A stretch of 64,000 nucleotides of DNA from JADJOM01 sp046327715 (GTDB taxonomy: Bacteria > Gemmatimonadota > Gemmatimonadetes > Gemmatimonadales > GWC2-71-9), in contig JAXLXY010000010.1 of NCBI GenBank assembly GCA_046327715.1, forward strand, positions 62,001-126,000, in the 5' to 3' direction. A program made the position numbers and the translations under genes. This document shows positions 48,078 to 58,794 of this stretch, piece after piece. The notes beneath the pieces are model-generated. The model was given only the letters and a program-made list of their open reading frames with translations, was not told the DNA's origin and made no database searches. Positions within the stretch are counted from its first letter, which is position 1. Each line of letters begins with the position of its first letter.

Positions 48078-48422
48078 ATGGCGCCACCGCCAGTCATGCC
48101 GCACGCGATCACCCGCCGGGACGACGGCCTCCACCTCGAGTGGGTGGCCGGCGGCCACGCCGCGCTCTTCCCCGCCCGCGCCCTCCGCCTGGCCTGCCCC
48201 TGCGCCGGCTGCGTGGAGGAGATGACCGGCCGCCCGCTGCTCGACCCCGCCACCGTCCCCCAGGACGTCCGCCCCGTCCGCCTGGCCCTGGTCGGCGCCT
48301 ACGGCCTCCGGGTGGAGTGGTCCGACGGCCACGGCACGGGGATCTACACCTTCCGCTGGCTGCTCGACCGCTGCCCCTGCGAGGCCTGCACCGCGGGCGC
48401 CGTCCCGGCGGGGTCGGCGTGA
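48078..48422 (+). CDS. DUF971 family protein
   Basis: A 114-residue protein: HAITRRDDGLHLEWVAGGHA, LRLACPCAGCVEEMTGRPLL, DPATVPQDVRPVRLALVGAY, GLRVEWSDGHGTGIYTFRWL, then CPCEAC. The RVEWSDGHxTGIYxFxxLR segment is the mark of DUF971 (GBBH-like beta-hydroxylase N-terminal fold). The extra Cys pairs are typical of bacterial members. In other genomes it sits with Fe-S assembly genes (apbC/mrp); that link is family knowledge, not visible here, although an Fe-S enzyme (aconitase) is its neighbour. GTGA overlap with the next gene. Confidence 0.85.
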   Translation: MAPPPVMPHAITRRDDGLHLEWVAGGHAALFPARALRLACPCAGCVEEMTGRPLLDPATVPQDVRPVRLALVGAYGLRVEWSDGHGTGIYTFRWLLDRCPCEACTAGAVPAGSA

Positions 48423-48730
48423 TCGCCTCCCGCGTGGCGTTCCAGCTGCCCGGCCGGTGGATCTGGGTCTGGGTCTGGGGCGCCCTGCTCGTGGTCGGGC
48501 TGCTCGGCCTCGCCGGCGCGCTGCAATGGGGCCGCGAGACGCACTGGAAGAACATGGACGAGATCCTCCGCGGCCTCGGGACGGTGCTGGTCTCGGTCGG
48601 CATGATCTTCTTCCTCAAGGGGATCTCCCAGCTCGGCGGCATCATCCTCATCTTCCTGGCGCTGGCCTGCTTCGTGGCGGCCATGCTCGCCGGCAAGCGC
48701 GACGCCGACGGCTTCGACGACCAGTTCTGA
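48419..48730 (+). CDS. Small hypothetical membrane protein
   Basis: A 103-residue protein with three hydrophobic segments: WIWVWVWGALLVVGLLGLAG (about 14-33), LVSVGMIFFLKGIS (about 57-75) and IILIFLALACFVAAML (about 75-92), then a polar tail DADGFDDQF. No family recognised. GTG start overlaps the DUF971 stop by 4 nt, which implies a coupled pair. Confidence 0.7.
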   Translation: MIASRVAFQLPGRWIWVWVWGALLVVGLLGLAGALQWGRETHWKNMDEILRGLGTVLVSVGMIFFLKGISQLGGIILIFLALACFVAAMLAGKRDADGFDDQF

Positions 48731-48776
48731 TCCGCCCCCCACGGCGTCCTTTCTGAGTCCTCCGACGGGGATTACC

Positions 48777-51620
48777 TTGACCCCCGTGCCCCGCCTCCGC
48801 CTCCTGCTGTCCCTGCTGCTGCTCGCGGCCCCGCTCGCCGGCCAGCTGGCGCCCCCGGCCACCGGCGGCCTGGTCGCCCTCGACCAGGAGCTGCGCCGCC
48901 TGGGCCACTACCAGCGGGTCCTGATGGTCGGCGCCCATCCCGACGACGAGGACACCGAGCTCCTCACGATCCTCGCCCGCGGCCTCGGGGCCGAGGCGGC
49001 GTACCTCTCGCTCAACCGGGGCGAAGGGGGCCAGAACCTCATCGGGCAGGAGCTGGGCGAGGAACTCGGCCTGCTGCGCACCGAGGAGCTGCTCGCCGCC
49101 CGCCGGCTCGACGGCGCGCGGCAGTTCTTCACCCGCGCCTACGACTTCGGCTTTTCCAAGGGCCTCGACGACACCTGGGCCCACTGGCCCCGCGACTCGG
49201 TGCTCAAGGACGTGGTGCGCATCATCCGCCGCTTCCGGCCCCAGGTGGTGGTGTCGGTGTTCAGCGGCACCCCGCGGGACGGCCACGGCCAGCACCAGGC
49301 GGCGGGGTGGGCGGCGCAGGAGGCCTTCGCGGCGTCGGGTGATCCGGCCCGCTTCCCGGAGCTGGAGCGGGAGGAGGGGCTCGCCCCGTGGGCCCCGCTC
49401 AAGCTCTACCGCAGCGCCCGGTTCGACTCCGCCGCCACCACGCTCACCCTCGACGGCGGCGCGCTCGACCCCGCGGTGGGGCAGTCGTATCACCAGATCG
49501 CCATGCGGGGCCGCAGCCTGCACCGCTCGCAGGACATGGGGCAGCTCCAGGGGGCCGGACCCTCCGCGGTGCGGCTGGCGCTCCTCACCGACCGGACCGG
49601 GGGCGGGAGCGGGCTCTTCGGCGGGGTGGATACCACCCTCGCCGCGGTGCCCTTCGTGGCCGGCCTCCGGGCCGAGGCGCGGCGCAAGGTGGCGGCGGCG
49701 CTCGCGCTGTACGTGGCGCAGGTGGATTCGGCGCGGCTGCACCTGGCCCCGCGCGAGGGCGAGGCGCTCCGCGCCCTGCTGGCCCGCGCCACCGCCACCC
49801 TGGAGGCGGCGCGGCGCGCCGCGCTCGACGGGGCGCCCGGCGGCCGCGGCCGCGAGGTGCAGGCCGACCCCCGCCTGAACGGCGATCCCTTCGAGGGCGA
49901 GGTGAGCCGGCTGGCCCGGGCCCGGCGCATCGCCGCCGGCGTGGTGGTCGACGCCACCACCTCCCAGCTCCGGGTGGCGCCGGGCGAGAGCCTCGCGGTC
50001 ACCGCCACGCTGTGGAACACCGGCGCCGCGCCCGCGGCCGCCGGCTTCTGCCTCGGGTCCACCCGGTCGTACTGGAACCTCTTCCCCGACTCCGCGCCGC
50101 GGATCCCGCTCAACCTCTCCTCCCGCCGCGGCTCCTGCGCGGTGGTGGATTCGGCGGGCCGGCTGAGCGCCGAGCCGCGCGACGCCGGGCTGCTGGCGCC
50201 GGGCCGGCTCCTCGCCGCGCGGCTCGCGGGGCACCTGCCGGCGGAAGAGGACTACACCACCCCCTACTTCCTGCGGGCGCCGCGCCAGGGCGACCTCTAC
50301 ACCTGGGATCCCGACCAGCGGCTGGCGTGGGGCGATCCCTTCGGCGAGCCGCGCTGGTGGATCGAGCCCTTCGAGCCCGGGGCGGTGGGCGAGCGCGACC
50401 CGCGCGAGATCGCCTGGCGCGCCAACGACCAGGCCACCGGCGAGGTGCGCCGGCCGGTGACGGTGGTGCCGCCGGTGGACGTGCGGCTCTCGCCCGAGAG
50501 CGAGGTGTGGCCCCTCGGCGCGGGGCACGGCCGCGACTTCGTGGTGACCCTGACCCACGGCGCCCGAGACACCACCGAGGGCAAGGTGACCCTGGTGGTC
50601 CCGGCGGGCTTCACCCAGCCGGCGCCGCAGCTGTTCCGCCTGACGCGCCCGGGTGAGGTGCGCCGCTTCACCTTCCGGGTGAGCGCCACCGCCGCCCTGC
50701 GCGCGGGGAGCTACCGGGTGGACGCCATGGCGATCGACCGGCGCGGCCGGGTGTTCGACGTGGGGCTGCGCGGCGTGGACCACCCGCACATCCACGCCCG
50801 CACCTGGTCGCGCCACGCCGACGCCATGGTGCGGGCGGCGCCGCTGGCGCTGCCCCGGCTCCGCGCGGTGGCCTACCTGCGCGGCGCCGCCGACCGGGTG
50901 CCCGAGGCGCTCGAGCAGGTGGGGCTGCCGGTCACGGTGATCACCGGCGCCGACCTGGCCGCGGCCACGCCGGAGCGGTGGCCGGTGATCGTGATCGGCC
51001 CCCGCGCCTTCGAGACCGACTCGGCGCTGCCCTCGCAGAACGAGCGGCTGCTGGCCTACGCCCGCGCCGGCGGCACGGTGATCGTCCAGTACCAGCAGTA
51101 CGGCTACTTCCTGGGCGGCTACGCGCCGTACCCCATGACCGTCGGGAGTCGCGCCCCCGGCACCACCACCAGCACCGCCACCCGCGACACCGTGCGCCCG
51201 ATCTCCACCGCGCTGCTCGGCGGCCACGACCGGGTCACCGACGAGACCGCGCCGGTGCGGCTGCTCGACCCCGCCGCGGCCGTCTTCCGCGCCCCCAACC
51301 GCATCGGCCCCGCGGACTGGGACGGCTGGGTGCAGGAGCGGGGGCTCTACTTTGCGCGGAGCTGGGACCGGGCCTGGATCCCGCTGCTCGAGCTGCACGA
51401 TCCCGGTGAGGGTCCGCTCGAGGGCGGGCTGCTGCTGTCCCGGGTGGGGCGCGGGACGTACGTGTACACCGGCCTCAGCTTCTTCCGGCAGCTGCCGGCG
51501 GCGGTGCCGGGCGCCTTCCGGCTCTTCGCCAACCTGCTGGCCCTCGGTGAGCGGCGCGCCGTCCCCGGTCCCGCGCCCAGGCCGCGGGCCGACAGCCTGC
51601 CGGCGGTCGAACGGGAGTGA
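48777..51620 (+). CDS. Secreted PIG-L (LmbE) family hydrolase
   Basis: About 947 residues: signal peptide (LRLLLSLLLLAAPLAGQ), LmbE-type deacetylase domain (about 25-260) with metal-binding VGAHPDDEDTELL and GTPRDGHGQHQAAGWAAQEA, then beta domains (about 400-650, a likely Ig/NEW3-type) and a C-terminal GATase-like region (VPEALEQVGLPVTVITGADL). It probably removes N-acetyl groups from sugars or glycans outside the cytoplasm; the substrate is unknown. Start TTG 48777 or GTG 48786. Overlaps the next gene by GTGA. Confidence 0.88.
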   Translation: MTPVPRLRLLLSLLLLAAPLAGQLAPPATGGLVALDQELRRLGHYQRVLMVGAHPDDEDTELLTILARGLGAEAAYLSLNRGEGGQNLIGQELGEELGLLRTEELLAARRLDGARQFFTRAYDFGFSKGLDDTWAHWPRDSVLKDVVRIIRRFRPQVVVSVFSGTPRDGHGQHQAAGWAAQEAFAASGDPARFPELEREEGLAPWAPLKLYRSARFDSAATTLTLDGGALDPAVGQSYHQIAMRGRSLHRSQDMGQLQGAGPSAVRLALLTDRTGGGSGLFGGVDTTLAAVPFVAGLRAEARRKVAAALALYVAQVDSARLHLAPREGEALRALLARATATLEAARRAALDGAPGGRGREVQADPRLNGDPFEGEVSRLARARRIAAGVVVDATTSQLRVAPGESLAVTATLWNTGAAPAAAGFCLGSTRSYWNLFPDSAPRIPLNLSSRRGSCAVVDSAGRLSAEPRDAGLLAPGRLLAARLAGHLPAEEDYTTPYFLRAPRQGDLYTWDPDQRLAWGDPFGEPRWWIEPFEPGAVGERDPREIAWRANDQATGEVRRPVTVVPPVDVRLSPESEVWPLGAGHGRDFVVTLTHGARDTTEGKVTLVVPAGFTQPAPQLFRLTRPGEVRRFTFRVSATAALRAGSYRVDAMAIDRRGRVFDVGLRGVDHPHIHARTWSRHADAMVRAAPLALPRLRAVAYLRGAADRVPEALEQVGLPVTVITGADLAAATPERWPVIVIGPRAFETDSALPSQNERLLAYARAGGTVIVQYQQYGYFLGGYAPYPMTVGSRAPGTTTSTATRDTVRPISTALLGGHDRVTDETAPVRLLDPAAAVFRAPNRIGPADWDGWVQERGLYFARSWDRAWIPLLELHDPGEGPLEGGLLLSRVGRGTYVYTGLSFFRQLPAAVPGAFRLFANLLALGERRAVPGPAPRPRADSLPAVERE

Positions 51621-52641
51621 CCCGGCCGACGCGGGGCTGGATGGCCGGGCTCCTCCTCCTCGCCGCCTGCGGCGACGGCCGGACGCCGCTCACCATCTAC
51701 TCGCCCCACGGCCGCGACCACCTGACCCTGCTGGAGCACGAGTTCGAGCGGCTGCATCCCGACGTGGACGTGCGCTGGCTCGACCTGGGCAGCCAGGAGG
51801 TGCTCGACCGCCTGCGGCTGGAACGGGTGAACCCCCAGGCCGACCTCTGGTTCGGCGGCCCCACCACGCTGTTCGAGCGCGGCATCGCCGACTCGCTGCT
51901 GGCCCCGTACCGGCCCAGCTGGGCGGGGCAGGTGGACCCGGGCGGGGTGGGGCCGGGCGACCTCTATTATCCGGTGTACCGCACCCCGGCGATCATCGCC
52001 TACAACAACGTGGCGGTGCCGGAGTCGCTCGCGCCCCGCGACTGGGACGACGTGCTGGCGCCCCGCTGGCGCGACCGGGTGCTCATCCGCGACCCGGTGG
52101 CCAGCGGCACCATGCGCGCCATCTGGGGGCTCATCATCCAGCGCGGCCTGCGCCAGACCGGCGACACCGCGTGGGGGATGGCGTGGCTGCGCCGGCTGGA
52201 CGGCCAGACCCGCACCTACGCCCTCTCGCCGGCGCTGCTCGACGCCAAGCTGGCGCGGCAGGAGGGGCTGGTCACGTTGTGGGACCTGCCCGACATCCTG
52301 ATCTCCCGCAGCAAGGGGATGCCGTTCGGGTACGCCTTTCCCGCGAGCGGCACGGTGGTGATCGACGACGCCATCGCGCTGGTGCGCGGGGCGCGGCACC
52401 CCGAGCTGGCGCGGGCCTTCATCGAGTTCGTGGGCGGCATCGATGCCCAGGTGCTGGCGGCGGAGCGGGTGTTCCGGCTCCCGGCGCGGCACGACCTCCC
52501 CGCCGCGCGGGTGCCGGCGTGGGTCACCGAGGTGGAGCGGACCATGGTGGTCGAACCGATGGACTGGGTGCTGCTCGCGCGCGAGGGGGCCGGCTGGATG
52601 GGCTACTGGGACCAGCAGGTGCGCCACACCGGGAGGAAGCG

Positions 52642-52645
<4 letters not shown>
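51617..52645 (+). CDS. ABC transporter solute-binding lipoprotein, ferric type
   Basis: A 342-residue protein with a lipobox LLLLAAC (Cys near residue 18), then TPLTIYSPHGRDHLTLLEHE, VDVRWLDLGSQEVLDRLRLE, ADLWFGGPTTLFERG, and YPVYRTPAIIAYNN, ALVRGARHPELARAFIEF. This is the family 1/FbpA-like fold for ferric or organic anion binding. Order with the ATPase and a fused permease (GTGA, 4-nt overlaps) gives a full importer. Substrate (iron or phosphonate-like) is a family guess. Confidence 0.88.
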
Positions 52646-53732
<1,087 letters not shown>

Positions 53733-53736
<4 letters not shown>

Positions 53737-55385
53737 CCGAGCGCCAGCGGCGCCTCGGCACGGTGGTGCTGGCCGCGGGGCTGGCCTGGCTGGTGGCCTA
53801 CCCGCTGCTGCTGGTGGCGCTGGAGAGCGTGCGGGGGCCCGACGGCTTCACGCTGGCCTGGTTCCAGCGCTTCGCGGCCGAGCCGCGGGAGTGGCAGGCC
53901 CTGTGGGGCAGCCTGTGGACCTCGGTGGCCAGCGTGGTGCTGGCCGCGCTGCTCGGCGTGCCGCTGGCGTTCCTGTTCGAGCGCTACGACTTCCCCGGCC
54001 GCCGGCTGCTGGGCGCGCTGGTGGCGCTGCCGGTGGTGCTGCCGCCGCTGGTCGGGGTGATCGCCTTCCTCTTCCTCTACGGCGAGACCGGCTTCGTGGG
54101 GCGCCTGGTGCAGGCCGCGCTGGGCCTGGCCGACCCGCCGTGGCGGCTGGAGGGGGCGTGGGCCATCCTGCTGGTGCACGCCTACTCGCTGTACGTCTAC
54201 TTCTACCTGTTCACCCGCGCGGGGCTGGCCCGGCTGGATCCCGCGGCGATCGAGGCGGCGCACTCGCTGGGCGCGGGCCGCTGGCGCACCCTCACCCGGG
54301 TGACCCTGCCGCTGCTGCTGCCCTCGCTCCGTGGCGCGGCGCTGCTCGCGTTCATGACCGCGCTGGCCTCCTTCAGCGCGCCGTACATCTTCGGCGGCGG
54401 CTTCCGGGTGATGACCACGCAGATCGTCTTCACCCGACTCAACGGCGAGTATGGCATGGCCATGGCCCAGACCGTGGTGCTGAGCCTGCTCGCGCTCGCG
54501 GGGCTGTGGCTGGCCAGCGAGCGCGGCGGCGAGGTGGCCGGGGCGGGGAAGGGGATCGCGCCGGCCGCGGCGCCCATCCGCTCCCCCGCGCTCCGGCTGC
54601 TGGCCACCGGACTCGGTTGGGGGCTCGCGCTGCTGCTGCTGCTGCCGCACGCCACGCTGGTGCTGCTGTCGTTCGTGCCGGTGGGCACCTGGACCATCGA
54701 GACCTTCCCGCCCGCCTATACCCTGGCCAACTACGTGGCGCTCGCCACCGATCCCGAGCGGCTGCGGCCCCTCGGCAACAGCCTGTGGATGGCCACCCTG
54801 GCCACGGCGGCGGCCCTCGGCATCGCGCTGGCGGCGGCGCTGCTCACGGTGCGCCGGCCCCGGCGCGGGGCCGCGCTGGTGGAACGGCTGCTGGCGGTGC
54901 CGTGGCTGGTGCCGGGGACGGTCTTCGCGGTGGCGCTGGCCACGGCGTTCAGCGTGCACGCCCCGTGGCTCGGCCGCGTGGTGCTGGTCGGAACGTTGTG
55001 GATCCTCCCGATGGCCTACGTGATCCGCAACCTGCCGATCGCCAGCCGCGCCATCCTGGCGGGGTTCCGGGGGCTCGACCCGGCGCTCGACGAGGCCGCC
55101 GCGAGCCTCGGCGCGGGGCCGCGGCGGCGGCTGCTGGCGGTGACCCTGCCGCTGCTGCGGCCGGCGCTCGCGGCCGGCGCCACGCTCGCCTTCGTCACCG
55201 CTCTCGGCGACTTCGTCACTTCCATCATTCTCTACACGTACGACACCCGTCCCCTCTCGCTCGAGATCCTCGCCAGCCTCCGCCAGGGGGATGTCGGGGT
55301 GTCGGCGGCCTACGGCGTGTTCCTCATGCTGCTCTCGGGGCTGGTCTTCGCGCTCGGGAGCGAACGGAAGGTGGTTACCCGGTGA
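53733..55385 (+). CDS. Fused ABC transporter permease (FbpB-like)
   Basis: A 550-residue protein with about twelve membrane helices and two EAA loops: EAAHSLGAGRWRTLTRVTLP and EAAASLGAGPRRRLLAVTLP. The two MetI-type permease domains are joined, as in FbpB of ferric importers. GTG start in the ATPase stop. With the two preceding genes it makes one importer. Confidence 0.93.
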
Positions 55386-56620
55386 ATCCCAGCCGCGCCC
55401 TGCCGGGGGAGTTCAAGCAGCTGTCGGTGCTGATCGGCGTGAACCTGGTGGACATGATCGGCCTGATGCTGGTGCTGCCGATCCTGCCCTTCTTCGCGAG
55501 CGACCTCGGCGCCACCCCCGAGCGCATCGGGTGGCTCATCGCCGCCTTCTCGATCGCCCAGCTCATCGCGGCGCCCTTCTGGGGGCGGCTCTCCGACCGC
55601 TACGGCCGCCGGCCCGCGCTGGTGATCGGGCTGCTGGCCAGCGCCATTGCGTACGTGGTGTTCGCCTACTCCACCAGCGTGTGGATGCTGTTCCTGTCGC
55701 GGCTGGTGCAGGGCGCCGGCGGGGGTACCACCGGGGTGGCCCAGGCCTACGTGGCCGACACCGTGAAGCCCCGGGACCGCGCCAAGGCCCTCGGCTGGCT
55801 CTCCGCCTCCACCAACGTGGGCGTGACCCTGGGCCCGGTGATCGGCGGCCTGGCCACCCACCTGAGCCGCAGCGCGCCGGGCCTGATCGCCGCCGCGCTC
55901 TGCCTGGTGAACGCCTGGTTCGCGTGGCGCTGGCTCCCCGAGACCCGCCCCACCGCCGAGCGGCTGGCCAACCTGAGCAAGAAGCCGGTGTGGCACGCCG
56001 CGTGGGTGGTGCTGCGGCACCCCACCCGCACGGTGCCGCGCTTCGTCTGGATCTACGGCATCGGGATGCTCGCCTTCTCGGCGCTCACCTCGCTGATCGC
56101 GCTGTTCCTCAAGGAGGAGCACGGCATCACCGAGGTGACGATCGGCTACTTCTTCACCTACATCGGCGTGCTCAACATCGTCATGCGGCTGGTGCTGCTC
56201 GGGCCGGTGGTGGAGCGGGTGGGCGAGACCCGGGCCATGCGCTTCGGCGCGGCGTTCCTGATCGCGGGGATGCTGGCCTACCCGGTGGCGGGCAACCTCT
56301 GGGTGCTGGTGGCGCTGATGCCGCTCGTCCCGGTGGGCACGGCGCTGCTCTTCCCGGCCACCACCTCGCTCATGTCGCGCTACTCCGACAAGGCCGAGGT
56401 GGGCACCACCATGGGCGTGGCGCAGACCTACGCCGGGCTGGCCCGGGTGGCCGCGCCCATCGTGGGGACGATCATCTTCCAGCGCATCGGTCACCAGTGG
56501 CCGTTCTTCGTGGCGGCCATCATGATGGCGCTGGTCAGCGTGCTGGCGTTCCAGGTGGAGCAGCTCCCCTCGCCTCCCACGGGCGAGACACCGGTGCCCG
56601 CGGCCCGGGAGGCCAAGTGA
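55382..56620 (+). CDS. MFS transporter (TetA/DHA1-like)
   Basis: A 412-residue protein with twelve predicted helices. Motif A GRLSDRYGRRPALVIG between helices 2 and 3, VAQAYVADTVKPRDRAKALG, and antiporter motif GPVIGG (helix 5). DHA1-type drug or metabolite exporter. GTG overlap with the permease stop places it in the same operon. Confidence 0.9.
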   Translation: MNPSRALPGEFKQLSVLIGVNLVDMIGLMLVLPILPFFASDLGATPERIGWLIAAFSIAQLIAAPFWGRLSDRYGRRPALVIGLLASAIAYVVFAYSTSVWMLFLSRLVQGAGGGTTGVAQAYVADTVKPRDRAKALGWLSASTNVGVTLGPVIGGLATHLSRSAPGLIAAALCLVNAWFAWRWLPETRPTAERLANLSKKPVWHAAWVVLRHPTRTVPRFVWIYGIGMLAFSALTSLIALFLKEEHGITEVTIGYFFTYIGVLNIVMRLVLLGPVVERVGETRAMRFGAAFLIAGMLAYPVAGNLWVLVALMPLVPVGTALLFPATTSLMSRYSDKAEVGTTMGVAQTYAGLARVAAPIVGTIIFQRIGHQWPFFVAAIMMALVSVLAFQVEQLPSPPTGETPVPAAREAK

Positions 56621-58521
56621 GCGACGACGATCGGCTGGCGCGGCTGGAGCAGCGCCTGACGGTGCTGGAGGGCCTGGTGCGGCAGCTGGTGGCTGCCAAC
56701 GGGGGCATGCGGCCGGTGCCCCCGCCCCCGCCGCCGAGCCGACCCGCCGCCGAGCCGCCGAGCCGTCCAGCCGTTGAGCCGCCGAGCCGACCCGCCGCCG
56801 AGCCGCCGAGCCGTCCGATCTCGGCACCTTCTCGCCCCCGCCCGGCCGTCATCTCCGAGGAGTGGCTCGGCCAGCGCGGCCTGCTCGCCGTCGGCGTGGT
56901 CTTCGTGATCCTCGCCGCGGGGTACCTGCTCAAGCTCTCGTTCGAGCGGGGCTGGATCTCGCCGCTGGCGCGGTGCGTGGGCGGGGCACTGGCCGGCGGG
57001 GCGGTGGGCGTGCTCGGCTGGCGGCTGCACGGCAAGGGCACCCGCACCTACGGCGCGGCCCTCATCGGGCTCGGGGCCGCGATCATCTACCTCGCGGTCT
57101 GGGCCGCGGCGCGGCTGTACCAGTTCCTGCCGCCCACCCCCGCCATCGGCGCGCTCGCGGCGGTGTCGCTGGCGCTCGCGGGGATCGCCTGGGTCATCAA
57201 CCTCCAGGCGCTGGCCACGACGGCCGCCCTCGGCGCGTTCTTCGCCCCGATCGTGGTCGGCTCCGAGTCGGGAAGCATCTCGCTGCTGCTGCTCTACCTG
57301 GGCAGCATGGGCGCCGCGCTCGGCTGGGTGGCCCAGGCCCGCCGCTGGCGCCTCACCATGGCGGTGGTGGCGCTGGCGTACTTCACCGTGGCGGTGCCGG
57401 TGACCTTCAACCGCGCCGACGCCGGCGCCGTGTACGCCTACGGGATCCTGGGCGGCGCGGCGGGACTCTTCGTGGGCCTGCGGGAGGGGTGGTTCGAGAC
57501 CCGCTTCCTGGCCTTCAGCGGCGGCTGGGCGCTGCTCGGCATCGCCGACGATCGCGCCTCCGAGCACTGGCCCACCCTCGTCGGGGCGCTGGTGCTCACT
57601 GCGCCGGTGTGGTGGCGGGCGCTCCGGGCCCGCGCCGTCTGGCCCGACGTGGGCACCTTCGGCGACGCGTTCTACTTCTACCTCTCGCCGATCCTCGTGG
57701 CCGGCGCGCTGCACCAGGTGGCGCCCGACCGGCTCGACGCCACGCCGGGGCTGCTGCCGCTGCTGATCGCCCTGCCGTACCTGGTGGTGGGGCTGGTGCC
57801 GGGGGTCCGGGCGTTTGCCACCGTGGCGGCCGTGGCCCTGGGCATCGCGGCCATGGTGCGGTGGGAGGACCAGCTCCCCGAGGCGTGGGCGCTGCTGGCC
57901 CTCACCATCCTGTGGGCGGGGCTCGATCACCTCCGGCCCCGGCACGACGGCCGCTGGTATGCCCTGGCCAGCTACGGCGTGGCGCTGGGCACATTGCTTG
58001 GCCCCCTCGTGGCGGCACGGCCCGAAACCGAGGCGGCGTTTGTCGGCGGCTGGGCGGTGGCGCTGTGGCTGGCGGTCCTCGCGGCGGCCGCCCTCGCCGC
58101 AGGGCTGCTCAAGGAGGGGGATGCGCCGGACGCGACCGCGTTCCGGCTGCCGCTCCGGCCCTGGCTCTGGGGCGTGGCGGGGGTGCTGCTGCTCTTCGGC
58201 GTCACCGGCGAGCTCACCCGGGCCTTCGACTTGAGCAGCCTCGACACCGCCACCGCCAACCTCGCCGGCGGCCTCGCGGTGAGCGCCTGGTGGATTCTCG
58301 GCGCGGCGATCTGTTTCCTGCTCGGCTTCCGGCGCCAGATCAAGCCGCTCCGGCTGGCCGGCTTCTTCGTGGCCGGCCTGGCGCTGCTCAAGGTGGTCTT
58401 CGTGGACCTCTCCGAGCTCGACGCCCTCTACCGGGTGGGGTCGGCCTTCATCCTGGGCGTCGCTTCGCTGGCGGTGGCGTACGCGTATCACCGGGGGGCG
58501 GGGGCGCGGGGGGAGGGGTGA
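56617..58521 (+). CDS. DUF2339 family membrane protein
   Basis: A 634-residue protein: coiled-coil start (DDRLARLEQRLTVLEGLVRQ), Pro/Ala linker (about 35-75), then about 20 membrane helices from EEWLGQRGLLAVGVVFVILA onward, ending in DLSSLDTATANLAGGLAVSA and KVVFVDLSELDALYRVGSAF, marks of DUF2339. The linker (residues about 40-66) is encoded by GAGCCGCCGAGCC repeats (56733-56818), the same unit found between genes at 43750. Function unknown. GTG overlap with the MFS gene. Confidence 0.9.
   Translation: MSDDDRLARLEQRLTVLEGLVRQLVAANGGMRPVPPPPPPSRPAAEPPSRPAVEPPSRPAAEPPSRPISAPSRPRPAVISEEWLGQRGLLAVGVVFVILAAGYLLKLSFERGWISPLARCVGGALAGGAVGVLGWRLHGKGTRTYGAALIGLGAAIIYLAVWAAARLYQFLPPTPAIGALAAVSLALAGIAWVINLQALATTAALGAFFAPIVVGSESGSISLLLLYLGSMGAALGWVAQARRWRLTMAVVALAYFTVAVPVTFNRADAGAVYAYGILGGAAGLFVGLREGWFETRFLAFSGGWALLGIADDRASEHWPTLVGALVLTAPVWWRALRARAVWPDVGTFGDAFYFYLSPILVAGALHQVAPDRLDATPGLLPLLIALPYLVVGLVPGVRAFATVAAVALGIAAMVRWEDQLPEAWALLALTILWAGLDHLRPRHDGRWYALASYGVALGTLLGPLVAARPETEAAFVGGWAVALWLAVLAAAALAAGLLKEGDAPDATAFRLPLRPWLWGVAGVLLLFGVTGELTRAFDLSSLDTATANLAGGLAVSAWWILGAAICFLLGFRRQIKPLRLAGFFVAGLALLKVVFVDLSELDALYRVGSAFILGVASLAVAYAYHRGAGARGEG
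56733..56818 (+). repeat. CCGAGCCGC repeats in the DUF2339 linker
   Basis: Eight or so units of 8-9 bp, in frame, encoding repeating EPPSRPAAEPPSRP residues. Another case of microsatellite units of this genome inside a gene. Confidence 0.85.
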
Positions 58522-58583
58522 GCGGTTGGGCGTGACCGAGCGCCCTTCAGGAGCCGCGCAGCGGCGACTCGGGCGCGAGGGAA

Positions 58584-58672
58584 TGGGCGATTGGGCGATT
58601 GGGCGATTGGGCGATTGGGCGATTGGGCGATTAGGCGATTAGGCGATTGGGCGATTAGGCGATTGGGCGAGT
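58584..58672. repeat. Tandem GGGCGATT 8-mer array
   Basis: About eleven copies, the reverse complement of the CCCAATCG units at 29-91 and 9198-9281. It fills the gap between DUF2339 and the peptidase gene. Confidence 0.9.
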
Positions 58673-58794
58673 GGTCAAGTGGGCGACGGAGGCGCGAGCA
58701 CGACCTCGCGCTGACGGAGCTGCACACACCGGCCGCTTGCCGTTTCGCGCCTCCCCCTTCCCCCATCCCCCCGGGGTGGGTAGCCTCCTTCCCC